From contig NZ_PVTE01000037.1 in assembly GCF_003002825.1 (NCBI RefSeq), positions 1-45,970 of the forward strand: a DNA stretch of 45,970 nucleotides, given 5' to 3'. Of the stretch, positions 26,701 through 33,232 are shown piece by piece. A model generated the notes under the pieces. That model was not told the DNA's origin. It ran no database searches and was given only the letters and a program-made list of their open reading frames with translations. The position numbers and the translations under genes were made by a program. The stretch's first letter is position 1, and each line of letters opens with the position of its first letter. Source of the DNA: Spirosoma oryzae. GTDB lineage: Bacteria; Bacteroidota; Bacteroidia; Cytophagales; Spirosomataceae.

Positions 26701-26988
26701 CTCGGGAACGTCCAGCTTGTAGGTGCCGTCGGCGTTGGTAACCGTACCGCGCTGGGTGCCTTTGATGACGACGCTTACGCCCGGAATCGACTCGTTTTTG
26801 TCGTCGACAACCCGGCCCGTGATCGTACGATCCGCTTTCGCCGTTGCGAACAGACCCGGTACGGAGAAATCGGCTGTTGTGCCATGCGCAAACGCAGGCG
26901 TCTGTTCACCCGCCATCAGGAAGCAGGCTAGTAAGAATTGCCCCGTAAGCCAGCCCGGCGTATGCCGGCTAGGTACTAGTTTTTTCAT
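23755..26988 (-). CDS. SusC/RagA family TonB-linked outer membrane transporter
   Basis: A 1077-residue TonB-dependent transporter that imports ligand handed over by the SusD-like protein. An N-terminal signal (about 1-35, ending PAFAHG) is followed by a CarboxypepD_reg-like domain (about 55-130, ITGRVVDDKNESIPGVSVVI). Then come the SusC signature LDEIVVIGYGTARKSDLTGA, a plug domain (LYVVDGVML, STAIYGARGANGVILITTRK, about 215-275) and a long beta-barrel ending LLGLQIGL. No sigma/anti-sigma STN domain is present, so regulation is probably by a separate factor such as the nearby AraC protein. The 480 bp upstream are non-coding and include an AT-rich stretch that should hold the promoter. Confidence 0.97.
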   Translation of the reverse strand: MKKLVPSRHTPGWLTGQFLLACFLMAGEQTPAFAHGTTADFSVPGLFATAKADRTITGRVVDDKNESIPGVSVVIKGTQRGTVTNADGTYKLDVPEGNAQLVFSYVGYLSQDIAVGNQTTINVTLKSDNKVLDEIVVIGYGTARKSDLTGAVSGIKEAELMERPAPSLNQQLSGRLPGVQVNTNSGRPGGRTTVRIRGFSSINSSNNPLYVVDGVMLPQSTGDQFSNPIDYINPNDITNVEVLKDASSTAIYGARGANGVILITTRKGKAGESRVTYDGQFSVNTIGPNKPKVLNAREYLAVEDLAYANISKFDPTGWAAGKYANLDPVARRKTFSAAHPGVFDANLNPLYDTDWFKESAQNKLSQNHQLGFSGGNERTQYSISLNYRDDQGLIKTSYMKRYSGRFTLDDQVKSWLKVGGTLNYNYQTENLVDVNDAVARQIVEDFPFLPVRYPDTGIFAENRDYPQAEGTMSSVHRLMDRRYIQNTQTTLGSLYANITLAKGLEFRSVLGANIQTQEINQSQTRTLNIGGNGNASGNNNRTNFWSSENYLTYNRQFGPDHSFTGLLGLSWQETTRFGIGASVSGFATDYFGFNNLGAGATNPQVSSYADRFAFNSYFGRINYGYKNRYLFTATGRADGSSKFGENNKFAFFPSAALAWRVSEEDFLKGNNVISNLKLRTSYGLTGNSEIPPYSSLSLLNSNYATIYGDTRAGGTGIDRLANPDLRWEKTAQTDVGLELGLFKGRVNIEADYYYRLTTDMLLDAPVPRSSGYATIRRNVGSMQNQGFEFSVNTTNVSRGQFSWNTTFNISFNRNKVLSLATPSDIFNVGGPNFTNPTNVIRVGEPVGSFWGLTRLGTWSEAERDEAARYTSYRNGLTILPGDIKYLDVNGDRAITDADRSIIGNGSPKGWGALTNNFRFGNFDATLELQYMFGNQVMLMNLHASEDRQALANSYSSVLTAWTPENQNTPIAQIRDTRAGYVTNVDSHWIKNGSFLRGRNLLFGYTFPAAVTNRLKMNRLRLYASAQNFFLLLEDPIVGDPEVTPTNQGTGNSAFSQGMIWHNYPKPTTYLLGLQIGL

Positions 26989-27470
26989 AAAATTAAGTGG
27001 ACTGGTTGGTAGAGGTTCTTAATGTACTGACTACGCATCTATGCTTATTTTCATACAGAGAAGGACACAAGGATGGTTTTACTCGTCTTTTTTTAATAAA
27101 ATTTATAAACTGGTTAATAGTGTATTAATGACGCATTAATCAATTTTAATATGCAAGTGGCTGTCTTTCAGTATGATGATTTTGTTTTTGCGCTTAAGGT
27201 AAGGAAGTGAAATTATATAGAATTAGAGGACAGTACTCCGTAGTGTCCGGGCAGGTGATCCGACGCTGGGGCGCTTTTCCGGGTGCGGGATAACCTACGT
27301 AACGATCTGCCGAAACCGTTGCCGCCAGCTCGCCAAATGAGCCGCTTGTGGACTGCGTAACCAGGGTGGCCTGCCGGTCAACAGGTCGCTGTTATCAAAT
27401 CGTGAAGTTGACCGACCGAATCCGCCGACCGCCTAAACTTGTACCCTGAATCTCAATCTACGACGTTTCG
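26989..27470. other. 482-bp intergenic region between SusC and PhoD-like starts
   Basis: Divergent promoter region. The first 240 bp are AT-rich (SusC side) and the rest GC-rich (phosphatase side). No exact TAnnTTTG was found. TAAACTTG at 27434-27441, with a TTG 23 bp upstream, is a one-mismatch candidate for the phosphatase gene. No gene or clear repeat was seen. Confidence 0.6.
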
Positions 27471-28505
27471 ATGGTACGTTTTCGACTACTAACTGCCCTG
27501 CCCCTTTTCAGCTGTACCCTGTTTGTTGCCTGCCGCTCGAACCAGCCGAAAACGGCGCAGGTCAACCCCCAACCGGCTGTTGTGCAGACAATCGCGTTCG
27601 GCTCCTGTAGCAAGCAAAGTCTGCCCCAGCCCCTATGGGACGACGTTGTCGCGCAGCACCCCAACCTCTGGATCTGGCTCGGCGACAATATCTACGGTGA
27701 TTCGGAAAGCATGGACACGCTGCGGGCCAAGTATGCGCTTCAGAAAAGTAACCCGGTTTACCAGCAGCTTCGGCAGTCGGCCACGGTGCTGGGTGTGTGG
27801 GACGATCACGACTATGGCGTCAACGATGGGGGGAAGGAGTACCCGCGTCGGCGCGAGAGTCAGCAACTGCTACTCGACTTCCTGGACGTGCCCGCCAACG
27901 ATCCCCGGCGGACGCAGGAGGGGGCTTATTCGGCGCAGACGTTCGGACCGGCCGGCAAGCGCGTGAAGGTAATTCTGCTCGACGGCCGCTACTTTCGCGA
28001 TCCGCTGAAGAAAGACGGTAAAAATAACGTTCCCGATTCATCGGGCGACATGCTGGGCGAAACGCAGTGGCAGTGGCTGGAAAAACAACTGACCAACTCC
28101 GACGCCGACGTCCACATTATTGGCTGCGGCATTCAGTTTCTGACCGACGAACATCCGTACGAGAAGTGGGCCAATTTTCCGACCGCGCAACAGCGACTGT
28201 TCGATCTGCTGGGTAAGACCAAGCCGAAAGGGGCCATGCTCATCAGTGGCGACCGGCACATCGCCGAGATCGCCAAGAAACGCATTCCCGGCCTGCCCTA
28301 CGACCTGTATGACATCACCAGCAGCGGCCTGACGCACGTGTCGAAACCGTACGAAGAACCCAACCGCCACCGCGTCGGCGCGAAGATCACCGAACTCAAC
28401 TACGGCTTGATTACCATCAACTGGAATCAGAAACCCCTGACGGCCACCGTCCGTATCAACGGCGATAACCAGGCCACCTTCCTGACCCACGAGGTAACGT
28501 TTTAA
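27471..28505 (+). CDS. PhoD-like alkaline phosphatase/phosphodiesterase, lipoprotein
   Basis: A 344-residue metallophosphatase of the PhoD family. Its lipoprotein signal ends LFVACRSNQ. Metal-site motifs: IAFGSCSKQ (about 42-50), WIWLGDNIYGDSESMD (about 70-85), VLGVWDDHDYGVNDGG (about 108-123), LLDGRYFRD (about 168-176) and LISGDRHIAEI (about 257-267). The C-terminus ends in a short beta-sandwich strand set (LTATVRINGDNQATF). It releases phosphate from phospho-mono- or diesters outside the cytoplasm. The metal motifs match the short alkaline phosphatase D subgroup that lacks the N-terminal PhoD_N domain. The last about 80 bp have a diverged duplicate at 29480-29567. Confidence 0.92.
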   Translation: MVRFRLLTALPLFSCTLFVACRSNQPKTAQVNPQPAVVQTIAFGSCSKQSLPQPLWDDVVAQHPNLWIWLGDNIYGDSESMDTLRAKYALQKSNPVYQQLRQSATVLGVWDDHDYGVNDGGKEYPRRRESQQLLLDFLDVPANDPRRTQEGAYSAQTFGPAGKRVKVILLDGRYFRDPLKKDGKNNVPDSSGDMLGETQWQWLEKQLTNSDADVHIIGCGIQFLTDEHPYEKWANFPTAQQRLFDLLGKTKPKGAMLISGDRHIAEIAKKRIPGLPYDLYDITSSGLTHVSKPYEEPNRHRVGAKITELNYGLITINWNQKPLTATVRINGDNQATFLTHEVTF

Positions 28506-28716
28506 CGACGCCAAAGCGGTTGATTAATACCACCGTTGCTCATGAGCAAGTGATCCTACTCATCGTTCGGCCTTATAGAATCCAGCACTAATGTTCCTAT
28601 TCGCTAGCAGTAACATTTTCTCTGCAGTGATTATTCGTAATATTTGGCACAGGGGCCAATGTGGATGACAAGAACGCTTTAAATCTTCACATCGTTAGCC
28701 TATAAACGGCACTATT

Positions 28717-29145
28717 ATGAAACTACCACGTCCACTTTTGCAAGGGCAGAACGATATGGCCACGATACTTAGGTGGCTCTACTCTCCTGCATCTGTACAA
28801 GCATATGGAGAGATGGCAGAGGATGATTTCAACATATCTTGGGGCGAGATGTCAAGTGAGGAAGCTAATGCACTGCTAATTGTGTTGGGAGCAGCAGAAC
28901 AGACAGAGGCTTTAAACAAACAAAGTCCTAGCCTTTTAAGCCTTATGCCCATAGTAGTTTTACAAGGGCTCTCTAACACGTATGTCCGTCTCAACCCTTA
29001 CAAAAGCGTACTGACCAAGATCAGAGACGGCGAAGTAACCCGCCTGGAAGCTAAAATTCTGGCTGGCGAAATTGCCATCTCGCGTAGCGAAGGAATAACC
29101 CTGTCTGGCGATCAGCTAACAAACTTCGTTGCTAATGCCGCGTAA
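28717..29145 (+). CDS. hypothetical protein, possible antitoxin-side partner
   Basis: A 142-residue protein of unknown family. Its first 90 residues are mixed acidic/hydrophobic and encoded by AT-richer DNA. The last 50 (LTKIRDGEVTRLEAKILAGE ... LSGDQLTNFVANAA) are encoded by GC-richer DNA like the surroundings, which may mean a mosaic origin. The stop codon overlaps the start of a YoeB-type toxin reading frame by 11 bp (29135-29145), the usual layout of antitoxin-toxin operons. It is longer than YefM antitoxins (about 85 residues) and shows no YefM/Phd motif that I recognise, so an antitoxin role rests on position alone. Confidence 0.6.
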   Translation: MKLPRPLLQGQNDMATILRWLYSPASVQAYGEMAEDDFNISWGEMSSEEANALLIVLGAAEQTEALNKQSPSLLSLMPIVVLQGLSNTYVRLNPYKSVLTKIRDGEVTRLEAKILAGEIAISRSEGITLSGDQLTNFVANAA

Positions 29146-29398
29146 CGTTGAGTTTTCCCCGGAAGCATTCGATGAGTTGAAAGAGTGGTTACAGGTCGAC
29201 AGTAAGATGGCAAAGAAAATACTCGATCTAATCGAGACATGAACCCGCACGCCGTTTGAGGGCATTGGCAAACCAGAAGGGCTGAAAGGTAACCTTAAAG
29301 GATACTGGTCAAGGCGAATAAATCTGGAACACCGACTAGTGTACCGGGTCACAGACGAGCGAATATACATTTTCTCCTGTCACGGTCACTACGAATAG
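29135..29398 (+). pseudogene. YoeB/Txe-type toxin gene with an in-frame stop
   Basis: The frame reads MPRNVEFSPEAFDELKEW, then DSKMAKKILDLIET, then TGA at 29240-29242 (codon 36), then continues in the same frame TRTPFEGIGKPEGLKGNLKG and YWSRRINLEHRLVYRV, ending with FSCHGHYE. These are the hallmarks of YoeB/Txe RelE-fold mRNA interferases: the PFEGIGKPE loop, WSRRI, EHRLVYRV and the C-terminal His-Tyr (SCHGHYE). Full-length families have a normal residue at the stop position, so a single change such as CGA or TGG to TGA explains it. The gene is otherwise intact, so inactivation looks recent. It could only be active by read-through. Confidence 0.85.
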
Positions 29399-29479
29399 TG
29401 TCGAGAAACGTAGCGTAGCTCCATTTGGACTGGGTAAGACTCCAGTAGTGTTCTAATGCGCGTTCATAAGCAGGTGGAA

Positions 29480-29567
29480 CCGGAAACCCCTGACGGCCAC
29501 CGTCCGCATCAACGGCGACAAGCAGGCCACCTACCTGACCCACGAAGTGACGTTTTGACAACGCCGA
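29480..29567 (+). pseudogene. leftover 3' end of a second PhoD-like phosphatase gene
   Basis: The segment encodes KPLTATVRINGDKQATYLTH then EVTF-stop (TGA at 29556-29558). The intact phosphatase ends KPLTATVRINGDNQATFLTH then EVTF. The DNA matches with scattered changes, mostly at third positions, and similarity continues about 10 bp past the stop. No upstream part of the copy remains; the toxin-antitoxin-like pair lies in its place. Confidence 0.85.
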
Positions 29568-29598
29568 ACTAAAACTCGATTACGCTGCCATCGACCTA

Positions 29599-29700
29599 TG
29601 TAGCCCAGACGTCCACGTCTGGTGCCCGTCAGGGCAACTTATGTAGGCGGCAGCTTGTCGTCCGCTTCGCGTCCACCCGGACCTGGAGGTCCAGGCTACA
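29599..29700. repeat. REPIN-like pair of inverted REP units
   Basis: TGTAGCCCAGACGTCCACGT plus CTGG (29599-29622) faces, about 54 bp on, the inverted relative ending CTGGAGGTCCAGGCTACA (29677-29700). Each unit contains its own palindrome (CAGACGT-CC-ACGTCTG and GGACCT-GG-AGGTCC). Both share the form TGTAGCCyrGACsTCCAsGTC. This layout is that of REP doublets mobilised by RAYT transposases. No transposase is encoded here. Confidence 0.65.
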
Positions 29701-29785
29701 CACCAGCGAAGACGGAAAGTTGCGGACGGCTGAGTAAGTTTAATCAGCAGGGGTGCTTTCAGCTGAAATTGCTGACACACAGACT

Positions 29786-31078
29786 ATGGCCGGATCGCTC
29801 AATCGCCGTGATTTCCTGAAAGCAGGCGCTGTTGTTTCGTCGTTCTTTATCGTACCGCGCCGGGTACTGGGCGGGCCCGGTTTTCTGGCTCCCAGCGACA
29901 AGATCACGCTGGGCTTCATCGGCTGCGGCAAACAGAGCGTAGGCTTACACAAAAACTTCCAGCAGAACCCGCTGACGCAGGTCGTGGCGGGGAGCGACGT
30001 GTATGCCAGTAAGCTGGACAGCTTTGTCAAAACGAACAATGAGCGGTACGCACAGCAACTGGGCGAAACCGCCTACAAAGCAACCGACGCCTACCCCGAT
30101 TTTCGCGAGCTGCTGAACCGGAAAGACATTGACGCTGTGGTGATTGCCACGCCCGACCACTGGCATGCGGCCATGGCGGTGCGGGCGGCCGAAGCAGGGA
30201 AAGACATCTACTGCGAGAAGCCGCTATCGCTGACGATTCCCGAAGGCCGGGCGATGGTCGACGCTACCCGCAAACACAAGCGCGTGTTTCAGACGGGCAG
30301 TATGCAACGGTCATGGAAGGAGTTTACGCAGGCCGTGCAACTGGTGCGCAGCGGAGCTATCGGACCGGTTAAACGGATTGACATAAGCGTCGGCGGACCG
30401 CCCAAAGACTGGGACTTACAAGCCGAAACACCGCCCGCCGGACTCGACTGGGCTTTCTGGATGGGACCCAACGAGATCGAACGACCGTACAACAACGGGC
30501 TGGCACCGGCACCGGACGCATCGTTCTGGGCGAAATGGCGCGACTACCGCGAGTTTGGCGGGGGCGGCATGACCGACTGGGGTGCGCATATGTTCGACAT
30601 CGCCCAGTGGGGACTCGACATGGACCGGAGCGGCCCGACCGAATTGATTCCGCCCGGCGGTAACAAAAACGAAGGATTGATCTACCGCTATGCCAACGGC
30701 GTCGAAATGGTGCATCAGCCGGTGGCGGGCAAAAACTACTGTCGCTTTATCGGCACGACGGGCACGGTACACGTTGGCCGGGGGGATCTACAGACAACCC
30801 CCGCCGAGCTGGCAAGCCGCGTGTTCAAACCGGAAGACTACACCTTCCAGACCAGCACCAATCATTATCAGGATTTTCTGACGGCCATCCAGACCCGCAA
30901 ACCCCCCATCTGCGACGTCGAAGTAGGCCACCGTACCGCCAGCGTCTGTACCATCGGCAACATCGCTTACCAACTCCAGCGCCCCCTCCGCTGGGACCCC
31001 GTCAAAGAGCACTTCATCGGCGACAAAGCCGCCAACAAACTGCTGAGCCGCCCCATGAAAAAGGAGTGGAAAGTGTAG
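29786..31078 (+). CDS. Gfo/Idh/MocA family oxidoreductase, Tat-exported
   Basis: A 430-residue NAD(P)-dependent oxidoreductase of the glucose-fructose oxidoreductase family. A twin-arginine signal (LNRRDFLKAG, Arg7-Arg8) means it folds with cofactor before export to the periplasm. The Rossmann motif is ITLGFIGCGKQSVGLH (about 40-55). DAVVIATPDHWHA and DIYCEKPLSLTIPEG carry the catalytic Lys145. The C-terminal domain has FGGGGMTDWGAHMFDIAQWG with the likely catalytic histidine. ATG 29786 is chosen because it starts the Tat signal; the open frame extends 11 codons further. Exported members often oxidise sugars or cyclitols with tightly bound NADP. It is paralogous to the protein at 36576-38078, sharing FIVPR-VLGG-GF-APSDK after the signal. 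Confidence 0.94.
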   Translation: MAGSLNRRDFLKAGAVVSSFFIVPRRVLGGPGFLAPSDKITLGFIGCGKQSVGLHKNFQQNPLTQVVAGSDVYASKLDSFVKTNNERYAQQLGETAYKATDAYPDFRELLNRKDIDAVVIATPDHWHAAMAVRAAEAGKDIYCEKPLSLTIPEGRAMVDATRKHKRVFQTGSMQRSWKEFTQAVQLVRSGAIGPVKRIDISVGGPPKDWDLQAETPPAGLDWAFWMGPNEIERPYNNGLAPAPDASFWAKWRDYREFGGGGMTDWGAHMFDIAQWGLDMDRSGPTELIPPGGNKNEGLIYRYANGVEMVHQPVAGKNYCRFIGTTGTVHVGRGDLQTTPAELASRVFKPEDYTFQTSTNHYQDFLTAIQTRKPPICDVEVGHRTASVCTIGNIAYQLQRPLRWDPVKEHFIGDKAANKLLSRPMKKEWKV

Positions 31079-31205
31079 ATATTGAGAATATAATGTTTCG
31101 TTATTAAATAAAGATCGTTGAGGATACGAACGTAGGTTTGAAAGCGGCTCGCACTCGCATTCGTATCGGTGGACGTTCCAAAAGGTTTTCGCCGAAAGCC
31201 GAGGG

Positions 31206-31478
31206 ATGGGGAAAGTGGCTGTACTGCTCTACGAAAAGAAGAACCCCATCGACAAAATGTTGGTCTTTGTTGGGATCAAGTCAAAAGCCACAATAAGCTT
31301 ACATTTACATTGCTCCGACTCTGAACGCTCCTGGACGTTTTATAGAGTTATGTCGCTTGCGAAACATATACGAGTCGGTGAGGATAAACGAGGAATCGCT
31401 AACATCTACTATTTGGCTTACATTGACCAATCGCTGGCACCAATACGGCATTCGCATTGTGTAAAGGGGAGAATATAA
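31206..31478 (+). CDS. hypothetical small protein at the edge of the AT-rich island
   Basis: A 90-residue frame (MGKVAVLLYEKKNPIDKMLV ... DQSLAPIRHSHCVKGRI) with no recognised family. Its stop codon overlaps an ATG (TAATG at 31476-31480), preceded by AAAGGGGAG. That second frame gives only MATGFVIKGF before a stop. The stop/start overlap is typical of coupled genes and suggests that a real second gene was once there. Base composition is between that of the host genes and the island. It could equally be a chance frame in a gene-poor junction. Confidence 0.3.
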   Translation: MGKVAVLLYEKKNPIDKMLVFVGIKSKATISLHLHCSDSERSWTFYRVMSLAKHIRVGEDKRGIANIYYLAYIDQSLAPIRHSHCVKGRI

Positions 31479-31535
31479 TGGCTACGGGCTTTGTAATTAA
31501 AGGTTTCTAAAATACAAAATTTGATTCGGGAATAA

Positions 31536-31937
31536 GTGAGAAAATCGAAATGGTTGATTTATACCGTGGTAGTAGGGGCCTTACCCTTCCTGATTAGATT
31601 GCTACTATATGTTATTAGTAAACGAGTACAAGCTGACTATATCATTAATGAAATAGACATGATAACATTCGGGCTTGTATTGAATATTACTAATATAAAT
31701 GAGTTAGAGGATGATAATGAAATGAGTCAACAGTCAAAATTTAATTATAAAGGTATATCTATAGTCGCTATTGTCTTATTTGCTGTTTTTCTTGGAATAG
31801 CGTATGTGGCAGACATGCAGAAAGATAGTTTTTTAGATAAAAGTAATATAAAAATATGCTCGGCTATTCTGAGTTTATTATCACTTGGGTTTAGTTATTC
31901 TATCTATAACGGACAAAATACTCAACAAAATGATTGA
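31536..31937 (+). CDS. small membrane protein, first gene of the AT-rich operon
   Basis: A 133-residue protein with a GTG start (no in-frame ATG near). Three hydrophobic stretches are visible: 7-27 (LIYTVVVGALPFLIRLLLYV), 73-92 (GISIVAIVLFAVFLGIAYVA) and 106-124 (KICSAILSLLSLGFSYSIY). Between the first and second lies a polar acidic loop (INELEDDNEMSQQ). No family was recognised. The gene is strongly AT-rich and differs from host genes in codon use (many ATA, AAA, TTA). Its stop overlaps the next start by 8 bp (31930-31937), so translation is probably coupled. It may anchor or sense for the cytosolic third protein. Confidence 0.65.
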   Translation: MRKSKWLIYTVVVGALPFLIRLLLYVISKRVQADYIINEIDMITFGLVLNITNINELEDDNEMSQQSKFNYKGISIVAIVLFAVFLGIAYVADMQKDSFLDKSNIKICSAILSLLSLGFSYSIYNGQNTQQND

Positions 31938-32082
31938 TCTTATCAATGCATTTGTCATATTATCAACCACTATTGTTGGGGGTGCAATGCTATTCTTTAC
32001 CATACAAAATTTAAGACAAAACAGGCGTAGGAATTATGATGAATTCATCGAAAAGCGAAAACAACGCAACCAAAAAGATTAA
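31930..32082 (+). CDS. single-pass mini membrane protein, second gene of the AT-rich operon
   Basis: A 50-residue protein (MIDLINAFVILSTTIVGGAM ...). One transmembrane segment (about 4-26) is followed by a very basic tail (QNRRRNYDEFIEKRKQRNQK), predicting N-out/C-in insertion with the tail in the cytoplasm. It overlaps the previous gene by 8 bp and the next by 47 bp. Conservation of two overlaps in different frames supports a real gene set. It is too short for family recognition. Confidence 0.55.
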   Translation: MIDLINAFVILSTTIVGGAMLFFTIQNLRQNRRRNYDEFIEKRKQRNQKD

Positions 32083-33031
32083 GTCTTTTCATTATTTGGA
32101 TACTGAAAAAATGTATTCAATTTCTTCTCAAATTTTTGAAGGCTTGACTGATTACGTCTTAAAATCAAAGCAAAGTTCGAATCAGGAGACTGAAAGGCAA
32201 AAAGGTAGAGAGTGGGGTAGTGGAAAAGTTCTTGCTGATATTATAGAAGAATCGTCTGGAACTACAGAAAAAAGATTTCTGCATGATTACGCATATAATC
32301 TATTTGAAGATGCTCTTATACAGGCAGATAGAGTATTAGATATTACAGAAGAAAATATTTCGGAAACTATTGGCTCGATCAATGACAAAGGTTTTGTTAG
32401 AGTGACGGGAAGGGTACTCTTTAACGATATTAAAAAGGTGATACACTCTTTAAATAATTTCAACGAATTTGGATATGCTGTATGGTATGTTACCCAAGGT
32501 AAGGACTTAGTGAAGACCTACAAAGAAACAAAAGATAAGGCTAACAAGATTGTCGATAGAAATAAAAGAGCAGCTGCTATTTCTCGCTTAGACGGCATAA
32601 TAAATTTTAAGGAACAAATAGAGAAGGAAGGTTTATATTTAGATCCAGATAATCTAGCAAATATGGGTTACTTATTAGACTATGGATATGAGGGGCAATT
32701 TGAAGCACAGATACCTATAGTCAACGAAAAAAACGATTATCTGTTTAGCGCAATATTAAAACGTGAGATGCTTCAAGAGAAGGAAGATATACTTATTAAA
32801 AAATATTCTAGAGAGACAGAAAGACGCTTTACTATCTTTGGTATTCCAGTTCAAACTCAGGGTGAGACAGCCAAATTAAACTCACGCAGAGCGTTAGATG
32901 AAGATAATGTTGTACTAAAACAGGCAATGATGAACTTCGTATCAGCTTTGACGAAGCTTGAAGGGACATTTACTGGCAAGTTGCCCAATGAGTATGTGAT
33001 TGACCCCATTGCAGTTTACATAGAAATTTGA
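32036..33031 (+). CDS. DUF6414-like protein, third gene of the AT-rich operon
   Basis: A 331-residue soluble protein. The N-terminus SFHYLDTEKMYSISSQIFEG followed by LTDYVL strongly recalls the uncharacterised family DUF6414, whose members begin with a YLD-x-x-K-x-YS-x-SSQ-x-FEG motif (recalled, not checked). A charged helical part follows (FLHDYAYNLFEDALIQADRV). Then come a barrel-like strand segment GFVRVTGRVLFNDIKKVIHS, a Lys-rich helix (about 150-190) and a C-terminal domain with RRFTIFGIPVQTQGE and ALTKLEGTFTGKLPNEYVID. No catalytic motif was seen. The start is ATG 32036 or the adjacent ATG 32039. Either leaves a long overlap with the mini membrane protein, and no later start keeps the conserved motif. 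Confidence 0.75.
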   Translation: MMNSSKSENNATKKIKSFHYLDTEKMYSISSQIFEGLTDYVLKSKQSSNQETERQKGREWGSGKVLADIIEESSGTTEKRFLHDYAYNLFEDALIQADRVLDITEENISETIGSINDKGFVRVTGRVLFNDIKKVIHSLNNFNEFGYAVWYVTQGKDLVKTYKETKDKANKIVDRNKRAAAISRLDGIINFKEQIEKEGLYLDPDNLANMGYLLDYGYEGQFEAQIPIVNEKNDYLFSAILKREMLQEKEDILIKKYSRETERRFTIFGIPVQTQGETAKLNSRRALDEDNVVLKQAMMNFVSALTKLEGTFTGKLPNEYVIDPIAVYIEI

Positions 33032-33032
33032 G

Positions 33033-33158
33033 TCAAGAAGAAGGAAATAGTACAAAGTAGAGTTTCAAAGGGTGCCGTCCTGACCCGCCATACTGAAACG
33101 GCGGGTTAGGACGGTACCCCAGCAATACGATAAGTAGCAATAGTACACGAGGACGCAT
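33033..33158 (-). pseudogene. possible truncated gene: signal peptide only
   Basis: On the minus strand an ATG at 33158 opens MRPRVLLLLIVLLG, a well-formed signal-peptide core in GC-rich host-like codons. The frame then runs into the hairpin (YRPNPPFQYGG) and the AT-rich island's last bases and stops at 33033. This looks like the start of an exported-protein gene whose body was lost when the island arrived. It is very short and could be chance. Confidence 0.25.
33070..33119. terminator. 20-bp stem hairpin at the right end of the AT-rich island
   Basis: GGGTGCCGTCCTGACCCGCC (33070-33089) pairs along its whole length with 33100-33119 when two G-U pairs are allowed; the loop is ATACTGAAAC. It lies 39 bp past the DUF6414-like stop codon. 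No T-tract follows, so it may be a terminator-like end, an mRNA stabiliser or a junction palindrome. Confidence 0.6.
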
Positions 33159-33232
33159 GGGGTAAGTTACGCGGGAAATTGGCTTTTGTCAGTGGTCGTC
33201 TCGTGGTTGTCAACTGCTAACTCCTTCACCGT

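Noticed and set aside
27228..27248. GGACA ... TGTCC upstream of the PhoD-like gene as a third copy of the dyads at 218-267
   Set aside because: The half-sites match but the spacing (11 bp) differs and the flanks do not; too weak to call.
29240..29242. The TGA in the YoeB-like frame as a selenocysteine codon
   Set aside because: YoeB-type toxins are not known selenoproteins, the position is not catalytic, and no selenocysteine insertion hairpin is evident directly downstream.
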